A stretch of 64,000 bases of DNA. It comes from Rhizomys pruinosus (Eukaryota; Chordata; Mammalia; Rodentia; Spalacidae). The stretch's first letter is position 1. Each line of letters starts with the position of its first letter. The position numbers and the translations under genes are program-made. The DNA lies in NCBI GenBank assembly GCA_009823505.1, contig VZQC01011941.1, forward strand, positions 620,234-684,233, read 5' to 3'. Below are positions 44,853-56,492 of this stretch, one piece after another. Under the pieces are notes generated by a model that saw only the letters and a list, made by a program, of their open reading frames with translations, searched no databases and had not been told where the DNA came from.

Positions 44853-45849
44853 AGATGGGGTGACTGGTTATGCAGAGGCCTGAAGGTAGCCCTGAGTCAA
44901 GTACTGGGCTAGAAGCTCTGGTTCAGCTATAGCCACCCAGGAGGCTCCACACCCAAGGCTGGCTGTGTAAGCCAGAAGCTCGAGGTCACAGGAACTCTGG
45001 CCTTTCTTCTGAAAACAACATCACTCAGGTCATGACATCACTCCAGGACGAGGGGGGCATATAGTCTCCAGCACTGAATAATTCCCTCTCTGTCACTTGC
45101 AGGGACACCTTAAATTAGTCTCACTAGACTAGGCCCAGCTTTTCCATCTTGACTTATGAACACCCCCAACAACAGGAGAGGCAAGAAGTGAGGCCCTTTC
45201 CATTAGTGTCCTCTGCATGGGGATTCCTGGAGACCCCCCATGGTCCCTAAAACCCATACATTAACCATGTGCCATAATGCATCCTTTATCTTCCTGAATC
45301 ATGGGAATAAAATGGATGGTGAGTTCTCCAGTGAAGGAGGTGTCCAAGCAGCCACCAGAAGAGCCATGGATATGTGGGATGACCTGTCAGCCCTCTAGAG
45401 GCAGGATGGGGCAAGCCGCCTTGCCTAAACAATGTAAAGACACCCACATTTTATCTACGCAGAAGGAAATGTCGTAGACTAAATCCAGGTCTGGCCCATT
45501 AAGAGTCCTCCAGGGTCACTCCTTGGCTACCCTACAGCTGCTGGGCACAGGAGGGGGGGAAATACTGGGAGACAGCAGAGAACAGAAGTCTGACTCCCAC
45601 TGTCAGAAGAGCAGGGTAGAGGGTCTGCTGTGACGGCAAGTTTGGTGGGGGCATGGTCACTCAGTGAGGGCCATCTCCAGGTAGACTGCCCCACAGAGTA
45701 GAGTGGTCAGATGGAAGGGCTCTGCAGGAGCAACCCATGGAGATTATAAAGCAGGACTGCTCCCTTGGGCTCTGAATGAAGCTTCCAAAGACACCCTGGG
45801 GTCATGGCAGAGGGTCCCTGACATCTATGAAGCAGGATGTGCTACTTCT

Positions 45850-46088
45850 TTCTTTTTTTTTTTTATTTATTTAAAAAAAATTTTTTTTTATGTGTGTGAA
45901 TGTACTGTCTGCATGTAGGTCTGTGCACCCGTGTCGTGTAGTGCTGCAGAGGTCAGTAGAGGGTGTTGGATTCCCCTGGAACTGGAGTTAAAGATGGTTC
46001 TTAGCTGACATGTGGGTGCTGGGGATTGAACCCGGGTCCTCTGCAAGAGCAGTCGGTGCTTTTAACCACTAGGCCATCTCTCCAGTCC
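45850..46088 (-). mobile_element. B2 SINE, non-duplicated subfamily, 17-bp TSD
   Basis: T/A-rich tail then reverse B2 with 'cccctggaactggagttaa' and no internal doublet. Flanked by CAGGATGTGCTACTTCT at 45833-45849 and 46089-46105, identical. Confidence 0.97.
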
Positions 46089-46450
46089 CAGGATGTGCTA
46101 CTTCTCAAACGAACTGCAGGGGATGAGGCACGCTGGACAGGAGAGACAGATGTGAGGGATGAGCCCCTGAAAGCCCAGAGACACCCCCACCCCCGTCCCG
46201 GGCCCTGCTCTCTACCCAGCCCACCCTCTGGGGCAGAGCTTACCTAGCCCCTGGGGTGAATGCATCTCAGCAAGGCCACATCGAGGACACTGCCCCTTTC
46301 TTCTCTCTGTACTGGCCGCAGTTGAGAACTGAGATAACCTGTCAATGGACCTAACCCTAGGAAGCAGGAGCTGGGGAGGCAGGTGTGTGTGCATGTGGGG
46401 GGTTGGGGGGGGTCACCCTACCAACACCACCCTATGCATCCTCCTCGGAA

Positions 46451-46695
46451 CCCTTTTTTCTTTTTGGTAAGATTTATTTATTTTTCTTTTATGTGTATGA
46501 GCATTTGTTTGATTCTTATATGTATATACCCATGTGTGTATCTAGCACCCATTGAGGCCAGAAGAGGGTGTCAGATCCCCTGGAACTGGAGTTACAGATG
46601 GTTGTGAGCTGCCATGTTGAGTGCTGGGAACCAAATCCGGGTCTTCTACAAGTACAGTAAAAGCTCTTAACGCCTGAGCCATCTCTCTAGCTGCA
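46451..46695 (-). mobile_element. B2/B3-type SINE, diverged
   Basis: 'atgtgtatgagcatttgtt', 'gaggccagaagagggtgtc', 'cccctggaactggagttac', 'gctgccatgttgagtgctg', 'gagccatctctctagc'. Confidence 0.88.
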
Positions 46696-46861
46696 CTTCA
46701 AAACTCCTCTGAACCTACTCCTCCAAGCACTGAAAGAATTACATACCAGAAGGAACCCTGCTGCTATCCCCGGGAGAAGCTAAGGACAAGCGGGCTAAGT
46801 GCCTGTGGTTCCTGGGACCCTTCAACACTAGAGTGCCAGGCACTATGCTGAGGATATGGCT

Positions 46862-47105
46862 CAGAGCCTGGTGGCGGGACAGGAGCCTGGTGGTGGGACA
46901 CACCTGTAAATCCAGGAGGCAGGAAGATGGCAAGTTCAAGGCCTGCCTGGACTAGGTAGCAAGTTTGAAGCCTGCTCAGCAAATTAGAAAGAGCACAAAA
47001 TTTAAATTAAAAAAAAAAAGTTTTTTAAGGGCTAAGAGTCTACCTCAGGGGTAGAGTCCTTCCCTAGCATATGCAAAGCTCTGGGCTTAAGCTCCAGTAT
47101 CTCAG
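46862..47105 (+). mobile_element. B1-like unit followed by an ID-type unit (B4-like)
   Basis: A diverged B1-like part ('acacctgtaaatccaggag', 'gcaagttcaaggcctgcct') ends in an A-rich run. After it comes 'ctacctcaggggtagagtc', 'cttccctagcatatgcaaa', 'gctctgggcttaagctcca', which is an ID core. Confidence 0.6.
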
Positions 47106-48454
47106 ATGGGTGGATGGCTGGCAGCAGACAGCTGGCTTAAAGAAGCAGGGCCAAGGAAAGGCCACAGGGTTAGAGGGCTTTGGAAGGGGGGCTTTGCATC
47201 TTACAGGGCAGGGAAAGAAAAGGGGGAGGGGTTTCAACTTGGCACATCCCAAAGGCGGTAAGAGTAGACCCAGGGCAGAGGAAGGCCCAGCCCACAGAGG
47301 GGTACCCTGTACCTCAACACTTCCATGACTCTTGCTGTCTGAGCAGAGGGAAGCAGGAGAGGCAGAGGAAATGGAGCTGGAGGGGCTCGAGGGTGACAAA
47401 GAAGAAAATCAGCTGTCACCAGCCTGACCAGGGAGACACTTCACCTTTGGAGAGACCCTCAAGGCCTATGAGAGCAGCCCTGGACTCTGAGGGGGGGGTC
47501 AGTTCCCATCCCCCTTCTTGCTCCTCTGTCACTGGTATCCTCCAGACAACAGGAATTGGACACCTTTGCAGTACAGACTGCTCACTTGAGGTGAGAGGCC
47601 TGGAAGATCAGAGGTGTCTCCTTTCTTGGGAGGCTGGGGCTTTACCCCTGAACCCTTGTTCAGAAGCTGAGGTGGATAAGGGGCAGGACCGCCACCATGG
47701 GTCACTGCCTGTGATGGCTGCCTTGGTCTAGGCTGTTTGGGGCTGGGGGAATAGTTCCTCTGGCCAGCCTCATCCACTTTCATGACCTCAGTCCTGATCT
47801 GCAAACTGTCCTTACCCAGCCCTTAGTTCCCATCACCAACTGCAAAATGAGGAAGCTGGACCCTCCCAGCTCACACCAGCTAGATGTGTGTACCTGTTAA
47901 GCACACACCAGGTTTCGAAGATGATATGTAAAATATCTGTGCTGTGAACCCAATAGATTATCATTCCTATAACTGATCAACGAGAAGCAGCGTGGTGGGT
48001 CCTATGTCTCTGTCACGGGCACCTTTAGGAGGGCAAAGAACACACAGGACAAAGGGCCTGAACTTCAGGAGAAGGAGCAAGTACTCGGGGTTCCCAAGAG
48101 ACAGAGGCTTTACCCTACACCTCACATAGGAAGCACTGTTTGAAGCAGCACCTGAAGGGATCTGCAGAACCAGGGAACCAATGCTTGCGGCCAAGAACCC
48201 CAGGGCAAGGCACAGGGAGGTATAAGGGGCAGATGGGTGGCAGAGCTTCAGCCCAAGGCACTGGTTGAGGCTGGTCTGTGGTGTGACCAGATAGTGGCAG
48301 CTACCACGTCAGACTGAGTAGGCTGTGGTACACAGCAGGCACTTCTAGGAAGACATCAAGATACCAGTCAGGGATTTTCTGGAGGGCCACCAGGTAGGTC
48401 ATCAACACCCCTAGGCCCACAGTTCTCTGGGAGCTCACCCCTCAGCTCTCTTTC

Positions 48455-48640
48455 TCATGGGAGAGGGCAATTTATTTATTCATGAGCACACACGCGCTCC
48501 CACCAGGCAGCCAACTCCTGCACACCTCACTTCTAATTATAGCAGGAATTTCATTAATGCTGCAGGGAAATGCCAGGTTTTCAACGGCCCTTCTAGTAGG
48601 TGTGAGCCCCCTGCTTCCTCTCGGGGGCTGGGAGGTCTCC
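48455..48640. promoter_or_regulatory. candidate enhancer with homeodomain motifs
   Basis: Unique sequence with CAATTTATTTATTCATGAG, TTCTAATTATAGC and AATTTCATTAATGCTGC, in a GC-rich surround and without SINEs. Confidence 0.33.
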
Positions 48641-49418
48641 CTTCATCCCAAGTGGCCATTACGGCAGATCCAGGTCTCCAAGGAGGGAACAGCACAGGCA
48701 GTTCCACAACCAGCCACACAAGCAGGGCTGCCTGGGAGACTCTGAGTGAAGGTGCTGCCTTGTTTCACCTCCAAAGACCAGGGAGAGAGAAACAGAGCCC
48801 AACAAGCAGGGCCAACGGCGCAGGTCAGGAGCCCAGGTTTCAGCTGTGCGCAGCCTGGGGGTGCTGGGAAGAGACACAAAGCAGAAGAGCTGTTGGGTAC
48901 CTGGCAAGGAGTGGATGTGAGGATAATGGAGAGCAGAGGTGAGGAGCGCGTGGGCTAGGCTGAGCAATGCAGGGAGGGTGGCCATGCTAGGGAGCAGGAC
49001 TGCTGCCTAGGAGAGGGCCAAGGAGAAGGAGAGACAACGAGTCACTGAGGGAGACAGAACCATAGCCCCATGCCCGAGAGGAGAGGGTGTGTGAAGTCAC
49101 GCCAGATCTGACCAGCAGATGGGGCCTAGGCCCGTGGCCTCTCAGATGCTGGCTCCCTATGCCCTGGTTGCTCAACCCCAGTCTAGCCTTTGCAATGCCC
49201 TTACCCACAACACAGGACCAGTCAGGGCACTGGGGACTGCTGTGTTGGCTTCTGGCAGCACCGTGCCGCGCTACCCCCTCCCCGCCACATGCTCCTGCTG
49301 AGACTCAAGGATGCTCCAGGACCCCAGTCTAGAGCCTGAGGGTCTTAAACACCCCCAACTCCAGTTTGCATACTTTATAGCAATGAGAAACTCATTTATT
49401 CTCCAAGAAGCATCTTTC

Positions 49419-49854
49419 TTTTTTTTTAATTTTTTAAATTTTATTTATTTTTGTATGTGTATGAATGTACTGTCTGCATGTAGGTTTGTGCACTGTGTCG
49501 TGCAATGCCGCGGAAGTCAGAAGAGGGTGTCGGATTCCCCTGGAACTGGAGTTCTCCCAGAATTGGAGTTACAGATGGTTCTCAGCCTCCATGTGGGTGC
49601 TGGGGATCGAACCTGCAAGATCGAACCTCTGCAAGAGCAGTCAGCTCTCTTTTTTTCTTTTTTTTTTTTTCTTTTGGTATTTTTGAGACAGGGTCTCCCT
49701 TTAGTCCCAGCTGGCCTGGAGCTCACTCTGTAGACCAGGCTGGCCTTGAACTCACAGAGATCCACCTGCCTCTGCCTCCCAAGTGCTAGGATTAAAGGCA
49801 TGCACCACACACCCAGCGCAGTCAGCGCTCTTAAGCTAGGCTATCTCTCCAGCC
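49419..49854 (-). mobile_element. B2 SINE interrupted by a nested B1, 16-bp outer TSD
   Basis: Outer reverse B2 of the duplication-bearing type ('ctggaactggagttctccc' / 'agaattggagtt'), flanked by CCAAGAAGCATCTTTC at 49403-49418 and 49855-49870. A reverse B1 (about 49651-49816) sits within its tRNA-like head. The B1 duplicates GCAGTCAG on both sides. The B2 also shows a short doubling of GATCGAACCT near 49606-49628. B1 jumped after B2. Confidence 0.96.
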
Positions 49855-50099
49855 CCAAGAAGCATCTTTCAAAAATGCTCCAGATGGCTCGGACCCCTAG
49901 AGAGCTGAAGCTGAAAGTGTCCAGGAGACAGGAAAGATGCTCCCGGCGGGGGGGGGGGTGGTGTCTGACCCTCTGGCCCAGAATCCAATGACCCAGACTG
50001 TCTTTGTGTCCTCAGTTTGGAAACGGACTGTCACTCCGTACTAGAAAATACTGTTAAGTGTGCTTCTTCACTGATGACAATTCATAAAGACCCAAGGTA

Positions 50100-50290
50100 T
50101 AGTCTATTCACTCAGGAAGATATCTCCAGGACAGCCCCAGTGTGCCAGGCACTGGGACACAGCCACAAACAGGGGTCACTATTAAACATACTTGTCTCAT
50201 CTATATCAACCCTTCACCCACTTCACAGGTGGCAAATCTGAGCCCAGAGGGAGGCAGTGACTTCTCATGGTCACCTGGATGATGGCTAAA
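50100..50290 (+). mobile_element. MIR SINE fragment
   Basis: 'agtgtgccaggcactggga', 'cccacttcacaggtggcaa', 'tctgagcccagagggaggc' in sense MIR order. Confidence 0.65.
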
Positions 50291-50464
50291 AGCAGGGACT
50301 TCATGCTGGCTGACCCTCTGCCAGCCACAGAAAGTGAGGAAAAGACTGCTGGCTGCTCTCACCTGCTATTTCTAGGACACAGAGGTATTGATTACCAGCC
50401 CTGCCTTGGAGTAGCTTTCTTTTCTTTCTCCACCAAAGCTGTCTGTTCCTACTTTTTTTTTTTT

Positions 50465-50575
50465 TAAAGAATAAACTCAGAGCCATTCCCATGATTAATT
50501 ACCAGCTGCCTAATGCTCCGCCACTGGCGATTTCTGGAAAGGGAATGAATTACCTTGAAAAACATCCGAAAAGAG
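50465..50575. promoter_or_regulatory. candidate enhancer with homeodomain/E-box composite
   Basis: ATGATTAATTACCAGCTGCC (50491-50510) places a TAATTA core one base from a CAGCTG E-box. CTAATGCTCC and GAATGAATTACC follow. Unique sequence directly after a short T run. Confidence 0.35.
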
Positions 50576-50834
50576 AACCCACCGTGAAGGAGAAGCAGAA
50601 AGGTTACCTGGTAGGTTGCTGTGGAGTCCTCTAGCTGGGCAGTACAGCCCAGTAGGCCCCAGTGGAGGGGTAGAGGTGTACAGTCTGGGAAGCCCTCTGG
50701 CTTGGAGAACAGAGTGGAGACACTAGGAGTCAGTGGTAGGGATGACATTCCTTGAACCTCCATAGGCCTGCTCTGTAGTCATTAAGTCATTACCCGATGC
50801 TTAATTCTCTTTTTTTTTTGATGTTTAATTCTCA

Positions 50835-50905
50835 ACAGACCTTGGTTCAAATCCTGACTCTGTCACTTACAGCTCAACGGGTTTCTTAACTACAGAGCCT
50901 CTGAG
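50835..50905 (-). mobile_element. MIR SINE fragment
   Basis: 'cttggttcaaatcctgact', 'ctgtcacttacagctcaac', 'gggtttcttaactacagag' in antisense MIR order. Confidence 0.75.
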
Positions 50906-51624
50906 GAACAAGGTAGTCCACAAGCCTCCTCACAGGGCTCTCATGGTGAGAAGCGTGAATTCCAAGTGGCTGGGGCCAGGAGCCAGGTGAACAATGCTCA
51001 CAAAGCTCAAGCATTCGAAAGTACTAGAAGATTCTAAGCACCCTGGCGGCCCTGTCCACCTGGATGACATGCTTGGCTTTGGATGAGGACACTGGCTGTC
51101 ACTGCAAGCGTGGGATCCATAGCTAAGAAGCAGAGAGCTGGGGTGTCTTCCTTCCCCTGGTTACCCTTAGATGTCAGCCCACCCCTGGGTCCCTGGAGCA
51201 CTGTGGTCCCTAGAGAAGCCTTCGAGCAGCTGGGCAGGGATCTCCACTCTCCCTGGCTGGCTCAGGGCCAGGGTGCTTTGAGACAAAGGGCCCTGGGCCA
51301 ATGAGCATTTGTATAACGTTTCTTCCCCCCTGGATTGAGAGCTGAAGAGTAAACAGAGATTACACAGGTCACCGTTTGGTACAAAGCCAGGTGCGACCAA
51401 CCCTGAAATGCCATCCTGCAATGAGACACACTGCTGTCCGGCCAGAAGCCACATCCGAATGCTTGGTCCCCGTCGCTCTCAGGAGCTCCTTGAGGGACCC
51501 AAACTCTCCAAAGGCCAAGTGGTCAGTTTGTACCCACCGTGGTCCTCAGTGGAAGGGGATGGTGGGGCGCGTGGGAAGATGGGCATCCTGGCACCCCGAG
51601 GACAGTGGCTGAGTACTTTGTGTA

Positions 51625-51765
51625 CAGACCCTTTGTTATCCCATCCCCATTTGACAGACAGGTAAAACGAGCCATAGAACATCGTGTAAGGTTCCAGTGG
51701 ACAAGCGCCAGAGTCAGGCTTTGTACCCAGCAGCGCGCTCTGCCACTCAGTCTTCCAGAGGGGAA
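51625..51765 (+). mobile_element. MIR SINE fragment
   Basis: 'gttatcccatccccatttg', 'acagacaggtaaaacgagc', 'gcgccagagtcaggctttg', 'tacccagcagcgcgctctg'. Confidence 0.75.
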
Positions 51766-52480
51766 CCTGTGCCTATGGGGTTCAGGGTGACCAGGATACA
51801 CATAGTGTTGTTATGCCAGGGCTGGAGATGCCAGGCCCGCCTCCCAGTATTTTCCTGCTGTCATTGCAGATGCCACTCTAGAAACATCAGAAAGGCCATG
51901 GGGTGCCAGCTATAGTGAGCCCTTATCAGAAACATGGTGCTACTCCAGCAAAGATGGTGGCACGAGACCCCCACCACAAGGGCTGAGGGCTGAGTCCAAG
52001 GCCCAGTGTGGCTGGGGCCCCACACCATACCCCTGCTTCCAGGAGCTGTAAACAAAAGTGCTTGCCTACCTCAGTGATCCAAGAGTCACCAGTGTCCCTT
52101 CACAGGTCGGCAGCTCACAGCCTGTCCACCTCACTCCAGCTCCATCCTCCTGTGATGAGAAGAGGCAGTCAGTATGCTCAGCTCCCTCAGGGCCCAAGAT
52201 GCAGACACCACTCCCACAGCTGATGGCTGTGGGAGAGCTCAGCAGGTAGGGCCAGCTGACAGACGGGACTCCAAGGGGCACGGTGGGGCGATGCAGGCAG
52301 ACCCAGGTACCGCTGTCCAATCCAGTGGGACATCGAGCTTTCTGTCAAGGTTGCCCACGGGGGGCAAGGGAAACTGGTGGTACTCACTCATTCACTCAAT
52401 GAACACTGTATCAACAGCCTTGCTCTACTGGTCTCTACCTTACAGAACACACTATCAACCAACAATGAAAGACTACAATC

Positions 52481-52638
52481 TTTTTTTTTTTTTTGGTCTT
52501 TTCGAGACAGGGTCTCTCTGTAGCCCCAGCTGTCCTGGAACTCACTCTGTAGACCAGGCTGGCCTTGAACTCACAGAGATCCACCTGCCTCTGCCTCCTG
52601 AGTGCTGCGATTAAAGGTGTACACCACCATGCCTGGCA
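52481..52638 (-). mobile_element. B1 SINE
   Basis: T tail then 'tcttttcgagacagggtct', 'gtagaccaggctggcc', 'gtacaccaccatgcctggc'. The target AAAGACTACAATC before it is echoed after it as AAAGACTATGATC. Confidence 0.95.
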
Positions 52639-52651
52639 CAAAAGACTATGA

Positions 52652-52652
<1 letters not shown>

Positions 52653-52688
<36 letters not shown>

Positions 52689-52949
52689 TTCTGTATGGTA
52701 TGGATTTTGCAATGTCCTGCATTGCAGGACTGTGGCACCCTGTCGCGCCAATTGCCGTGGAGTGGATTGGTCAGACGAGTAAGGAGGGGGGTCCTCAGAT
52801 TCCCCTAGAACACGGAGTTCCTGGAATTGCGTATTTTCCGACGAGTTCTCAGCCGCCATGTGGGGTGCCGGGGATCAAACCGGGTCCTTGCGCGATTGGT
52901 CGGTGCTTTTTTTGGCTTTAATCGCTATTAGGTTTATCTCTCCAGCCCC
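52653..52949 (-). mobile_element. B2 SINE riddled with small indels
   Basis: Behind about 33 T's lies a reverse B2 recognisable by 'tcagattcccctagaacac', 'tctcagccgccatgtgggg' and 'tttatctctccagcccc'. The B2 pattern is broken by many one- to several-base insertions and deletions: 'gtatggtatggattttgca', 'ggtcagacgagtaaggagg', 'gtgctttttttggctttaa'. Neighbouring B2 copies show mostly substitutions. The third echo of the target, GAAGACTGACGATC, follows. Indel-heavy noise next to a long T run suggests uncorrected long-read sequence, though real decay is possible. Confidence 0.85.
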
Positions 52950-53036
52950 GAAGACTGACGATCTTAAACTTGATGTCTAACAGAAAGAACAAGTACAGGG
53001 GCTGCCAGGCAGAGACGCAGGGAGCAGAGTGGCTTC

Positions 53037-53288
53037 TTTTTTTTTTTTTTTATTAATTTTATTTATTTTTGTATGTGTATGAATGTACTGTCTGCATGCA
53101 AGTCTGTGCACCCGTGTCGTGCAACGCCGCGGAGGTCAGAAGAGGGTCTCGGATTCCCCTGGAACTGGAGTTCTTCTGGAATTGGAGCTTCAGATGGTTC
53201 TCAGCCGCCATGTGGGTGCTGGGGAACGAACCCGGGTCCTCTGTAAGAGCGGTCGGCGCTCTTAACCGCTAGGCTATCTCTCCAGCCC
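53037..53288 (-). mobile_element. B2 SINE, duplication-bearing subfamily, 12-bp TSD
   Basis: Reverse B2 with intact CpGs and the doublet 'ctggaactggagttcttct' / 'ggaattggagctt'. Flanked by CAGAGTGGCTTC at 53025-53036 and 53289-53300. Confidence 0.97.
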
Positions 53289-54189
53289 CAGAGTGGCTTC
53301 CTTAGGGAGGTAAAGTTGACAGATGAATAGAAAGGTAGGCCGAGATGCAGGGACCAGCAGCGGGCAGAGGGAACAGCAAAAACAAAGATTCCAAAATGGG
53401 AAAAAGAGCCTGGTGCAGTGGAGGACATGAGAGGGAGCGGTGTGGGTCCCGGCAGAGATGAAGGGAGGGCAAGAGGAGGCAGGGCCAGTCATAGAATGGG
53501 CATGTCCCCATTTCCTGTTTGGGAAGGGTCCCAGCTATCGAGGGAGGAGGGTCTGGATGGGTGGGAAGAAGCAGGAAGACCAGTGGAATGGGGTGGCATG
53601 AGAAGGCGGAGTCCAGAGCGGGAGCTCCGAAGGCGGCTGGGCTTGGCGTGGGGCAAGGCTGTCTTCGCTGGGTGGCCTCTGACTGCCCATCCCTGCCCCA
53701 AGCACCGATGAGAACCCAGTAGGCTCAGACCCTAAATTCAGGTTCCAGCTGCACAGGAGGCTCAGTGGTCAACAGCAAGCGCTGCGCCTCCTTGGGCCAA
53801 CACGGTTGCCTGTGAGACCTAGGAATGCTGGCTGCAGGGCTATGTGCTTCTCAGAGGAAGAGGCCCGGCTGATGGCGGGACAGACAGTGCCAGCCTATGT
53901 GATGTGTTTTCTACTCCTGCTCTGGCCCTGGCCCCAGCCTCTAGCTATGCAGCAGGCCCAGCTCCCAGAGAGACCCTAAGCCCTGGGGCTTTGGCATAGG
54001 CTCTAAATCAGGCTCCAGGTTCACTCTCTCTCTCTAAATGTGTGTGCCCAAGACACAGTTTTTAAACTTCCCCATTCAGGTTTCTTCAACAGTAGGGACA
54101 TATGGCCGTCTCTTAGAGAGTCATAGACTGTGTAAGGCAATGGACCTGGGATGTGGACTGCTTGCTGTCTGCCACTGGGGGTGGATCAC

Positions 54190-54204
54190 CCTGTAGGGGG
54201 CGGT
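54190..54204 (+). promoter_or_regulatory. CTCF-like motif
   Basis: CCTGTAGGGGGCGGT keeps the AGGGGGCG core; the third base is T rather than A. Confidence 0.35.
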
Positions 54205-54269
54205 GTAATGAAGGGTCACCTCTTGGATCCGACAGTCCTTCTACTTTGAAAACACAAACAGCCTTTAGA

Positions 54270-54350
54270 TTCTGTGGCCCCAATGCTCCATTTCACAGAG
54301 GAGTAAACTGAGGTCTGGGGTCACACATGCAACAACTGGGCTAGAATGAA
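54270..54350 (+). mobile_element. MIR SINE fragment
   Basis: 'ctccatttcacagaggagt', 'aaactgaggtctggggtca' and 'aacaactgggctagaatg'. Confidence 0.75.
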
Positions 54351-54361
54351 AGAGGAACAGT

Positions 54362-54396
54362 CCTCCTGCCTCCTGCCTCCTGCCTCCTGCCTCCCA
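54362..54396. repeat. 7-bp tandem repeat (CTCCTGC)n
   Basis: Four to five CTCCTGC units ending in CTCCCACC. Confidence 0.9.
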
Positions 54397-54604
54397 CCAC
54401 CGACAACCCAGGCATTTTCTAAAGGCAAGTTGGCGGCAAAGCCTGATGACAAAAAGAAAATGATTATTTTGGCAGTGGAGACAGAAGCCAGGGCCGAATA
54501 GTCCTCTCTTGCCTGGTGGGCTTCATCCAGGCCTCAAGGATCAATGCTTGCCAGCCCTGGCCTCAGGGTGCGGGTTCACAGCGTGTGCACACGTCTCCCT
54601 TTCC

Positions 54605-54880
54605 CTGGCAGTCCTAGACCCTGGGTGTTGAGCTTATGCAAACTGAGGACCAGAGAGGCAAAGGATCCATTCAAGGTCACATGGAGACAAGTGGGTCACT
54701 GGAATTTGAATTGTGGCCCCAGTCAGGGGTGTGAGCCTATGTTAGACCCAAAGAGACAAGAGCAGGAGGCTGAGCATTTATCGAATCCATATTGTGGGTT
54801 ATGAGGCTCAGAGAAGTTTTGTAACTGCCTAAGGCCACACAGCTACTACGAAGCTAATAGAACTGCTCAGCAGGCTGCTC
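54605..54880 (+). mobile_element. two MIR fragments
   Basis: About 54630-54720 ('gcaaactgaggaccagaga', 'ttcaaggtcacatggagac') and about 54775-54880 ('gttatgaggctcagagaag', 'ttttgtaactgcctaaggc', 'cacacagctactacgaagc'). Confidence 0.75.
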
Positions 54881-55554
54881 AGAGCTAGCTATTACACTGA
54901 GGCTCCTCTTCCTAGAGAAGGGGCTCAGGAACATGGGGCGTCTGTGGGGCTGTGGATATGGAAGAGATATAGCCACCCCACACAGCCGTGCCGGTGCTTT
55001 CTGCCACCGTTCCCGGCCTGTGTGAGCCTGGCCACTTAACTAAGCCAGGGACAGAGGCAGGAGGTCACTTGTCCCCGGCTGCTCCCACACAGAGTGGACC
55101 ACAGGATAAACAGCAGGTCTGAGGGGCCCTGTTTTCTTCCTCAAAGGCCTTTAGTGTTGTACAGGGCTGTGGGTAACCCATCCTGTCTCCTGGTGGATGG
55201 GAACTCAGAGATCACGACCACAAGCAGCTTCCAGTAGCGACACAGAGAGGGCTGGGCAGAGCTACGCCCATCTTGCCGAGCAGGACACCAAGGCTCCAGA
55301 GGGGAATGTTCCTGGAGGTGTCATAGCTGAAGAGTGACCAGGCTGGGTCTTGCACAAGACAGAGATCACTTAGGGGAGGGTAGACTGTCCCAGGGCCAAG
55401 ACGGGTTCCCCCACCCATGGCCACCTTACCGCTATCTCTGCCTCCTCTGGGGATTCTCAAAAAGGACAGGGGATAGTTTTGATGGAGATCATAATAGGAG
55501 CTGGAGCCCTGGCCTGGTCTCTGTGGTTAGGTCAGAGGTCAGGGATGGGTAGGA

Positions 55555-55645
55555 CTGGATTTGAATCCTTGCTTTGCTATTTATTGCTGGGTTGATTCAG
55601 CCTCTCTAAAGGTCCATCTCCTTTCTAAATAAGGGATAATTTCTT
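55555..55645 (-). mobile_element. MIR SINE fragment
   Basis: 'ggatttgaatccttgcttt', 'tattgctgggttgattcag', 'cctctctaaaggtccatct' in antisense MIR order. Confidence 0.75.
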
Positions 55646-56447
55646 CTGCAGCTACTTGCCCCCAAGGGATTCTTAAAACCCTGTGGTAGCACTTGACCTT
55701 GGCCTACAACCCTGAGGACTGAACTAGACAAGAGGTGCTCTCAAGGAGAAAGGTGCAGAAAAAGCTCAAGTCCTAAGCGGCTGAGTGGTCCCAGAACCAC
55801 CATCACACCGACATACCCATTCCTGGCAGACCTGCCTTAGGGACGAGAACCAACTCTAGCCACCCTGCCTGATCAGGATGAGGCAGTTTTCCAGTCCCCA
55901 TTTTACAGATGGGCCAGGTAGCTGCTGAATGGGTACCTGAGCCTGGGGATCCCTTTGGGTGGGGATCCTCACCCCAGCTCTCCATGGAGATGGGATCTCC
56001 TGGGAGACCCACCTGGACACACATCCTTATATGACCCTCAGGCCAGGGCTGGCTCAGGAAGCAAGGCAAATATTTACCCCTGATGGTAATCCAAACCTTA
56101 TCCGAAGCTCCGCCCTTTGCATTCCTGGAATAAGTGTTCCCTGACCTCACCCTCCCAGAGCTGAGTTATGGACTAGCAGAGAGCCTGGCTCCCAGTATCC
56201 TGGACCAAGGAGAGCCAAGGGTTGCTGGCTGGAAGGCCAGATCTGCCTCAAACCTCCCTCAGTGACTAGCATACAGGGGAGGGAGGCTCCAGGCTGTTCT
56301 TGGAGAGCAACACACGCAGGAGCCGCCCTTGGGCCTGCCAGGGTCTTCTGGCCAGTAGCTGGCTTGCCCAGAGAGGGGTATGGGGTGAGTTGTGTGCTAA
56401 TGCCACTGGAACCTATGGTTCAGGGTTACTGACTCCATCTAGCAACA

Positions 56448-56492
56448 CATACACATACACACGCACGCACGCACGCACGCACGCACGCACAT
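56448..56492. repeat. (CA)n/(CGCA)n microsatellite
   Basis: Short ACACATACAC start then about eight ACGC units. This is a local CpG-dense tetranucleotide array with strict alternation. Confidence 0.95.

Noticed and set aside
47180..47731. 183-codon plus-strand frame
   Set aside because: Low-information, no recognisable domain, GC-rich intron; length is within chance for this composition.
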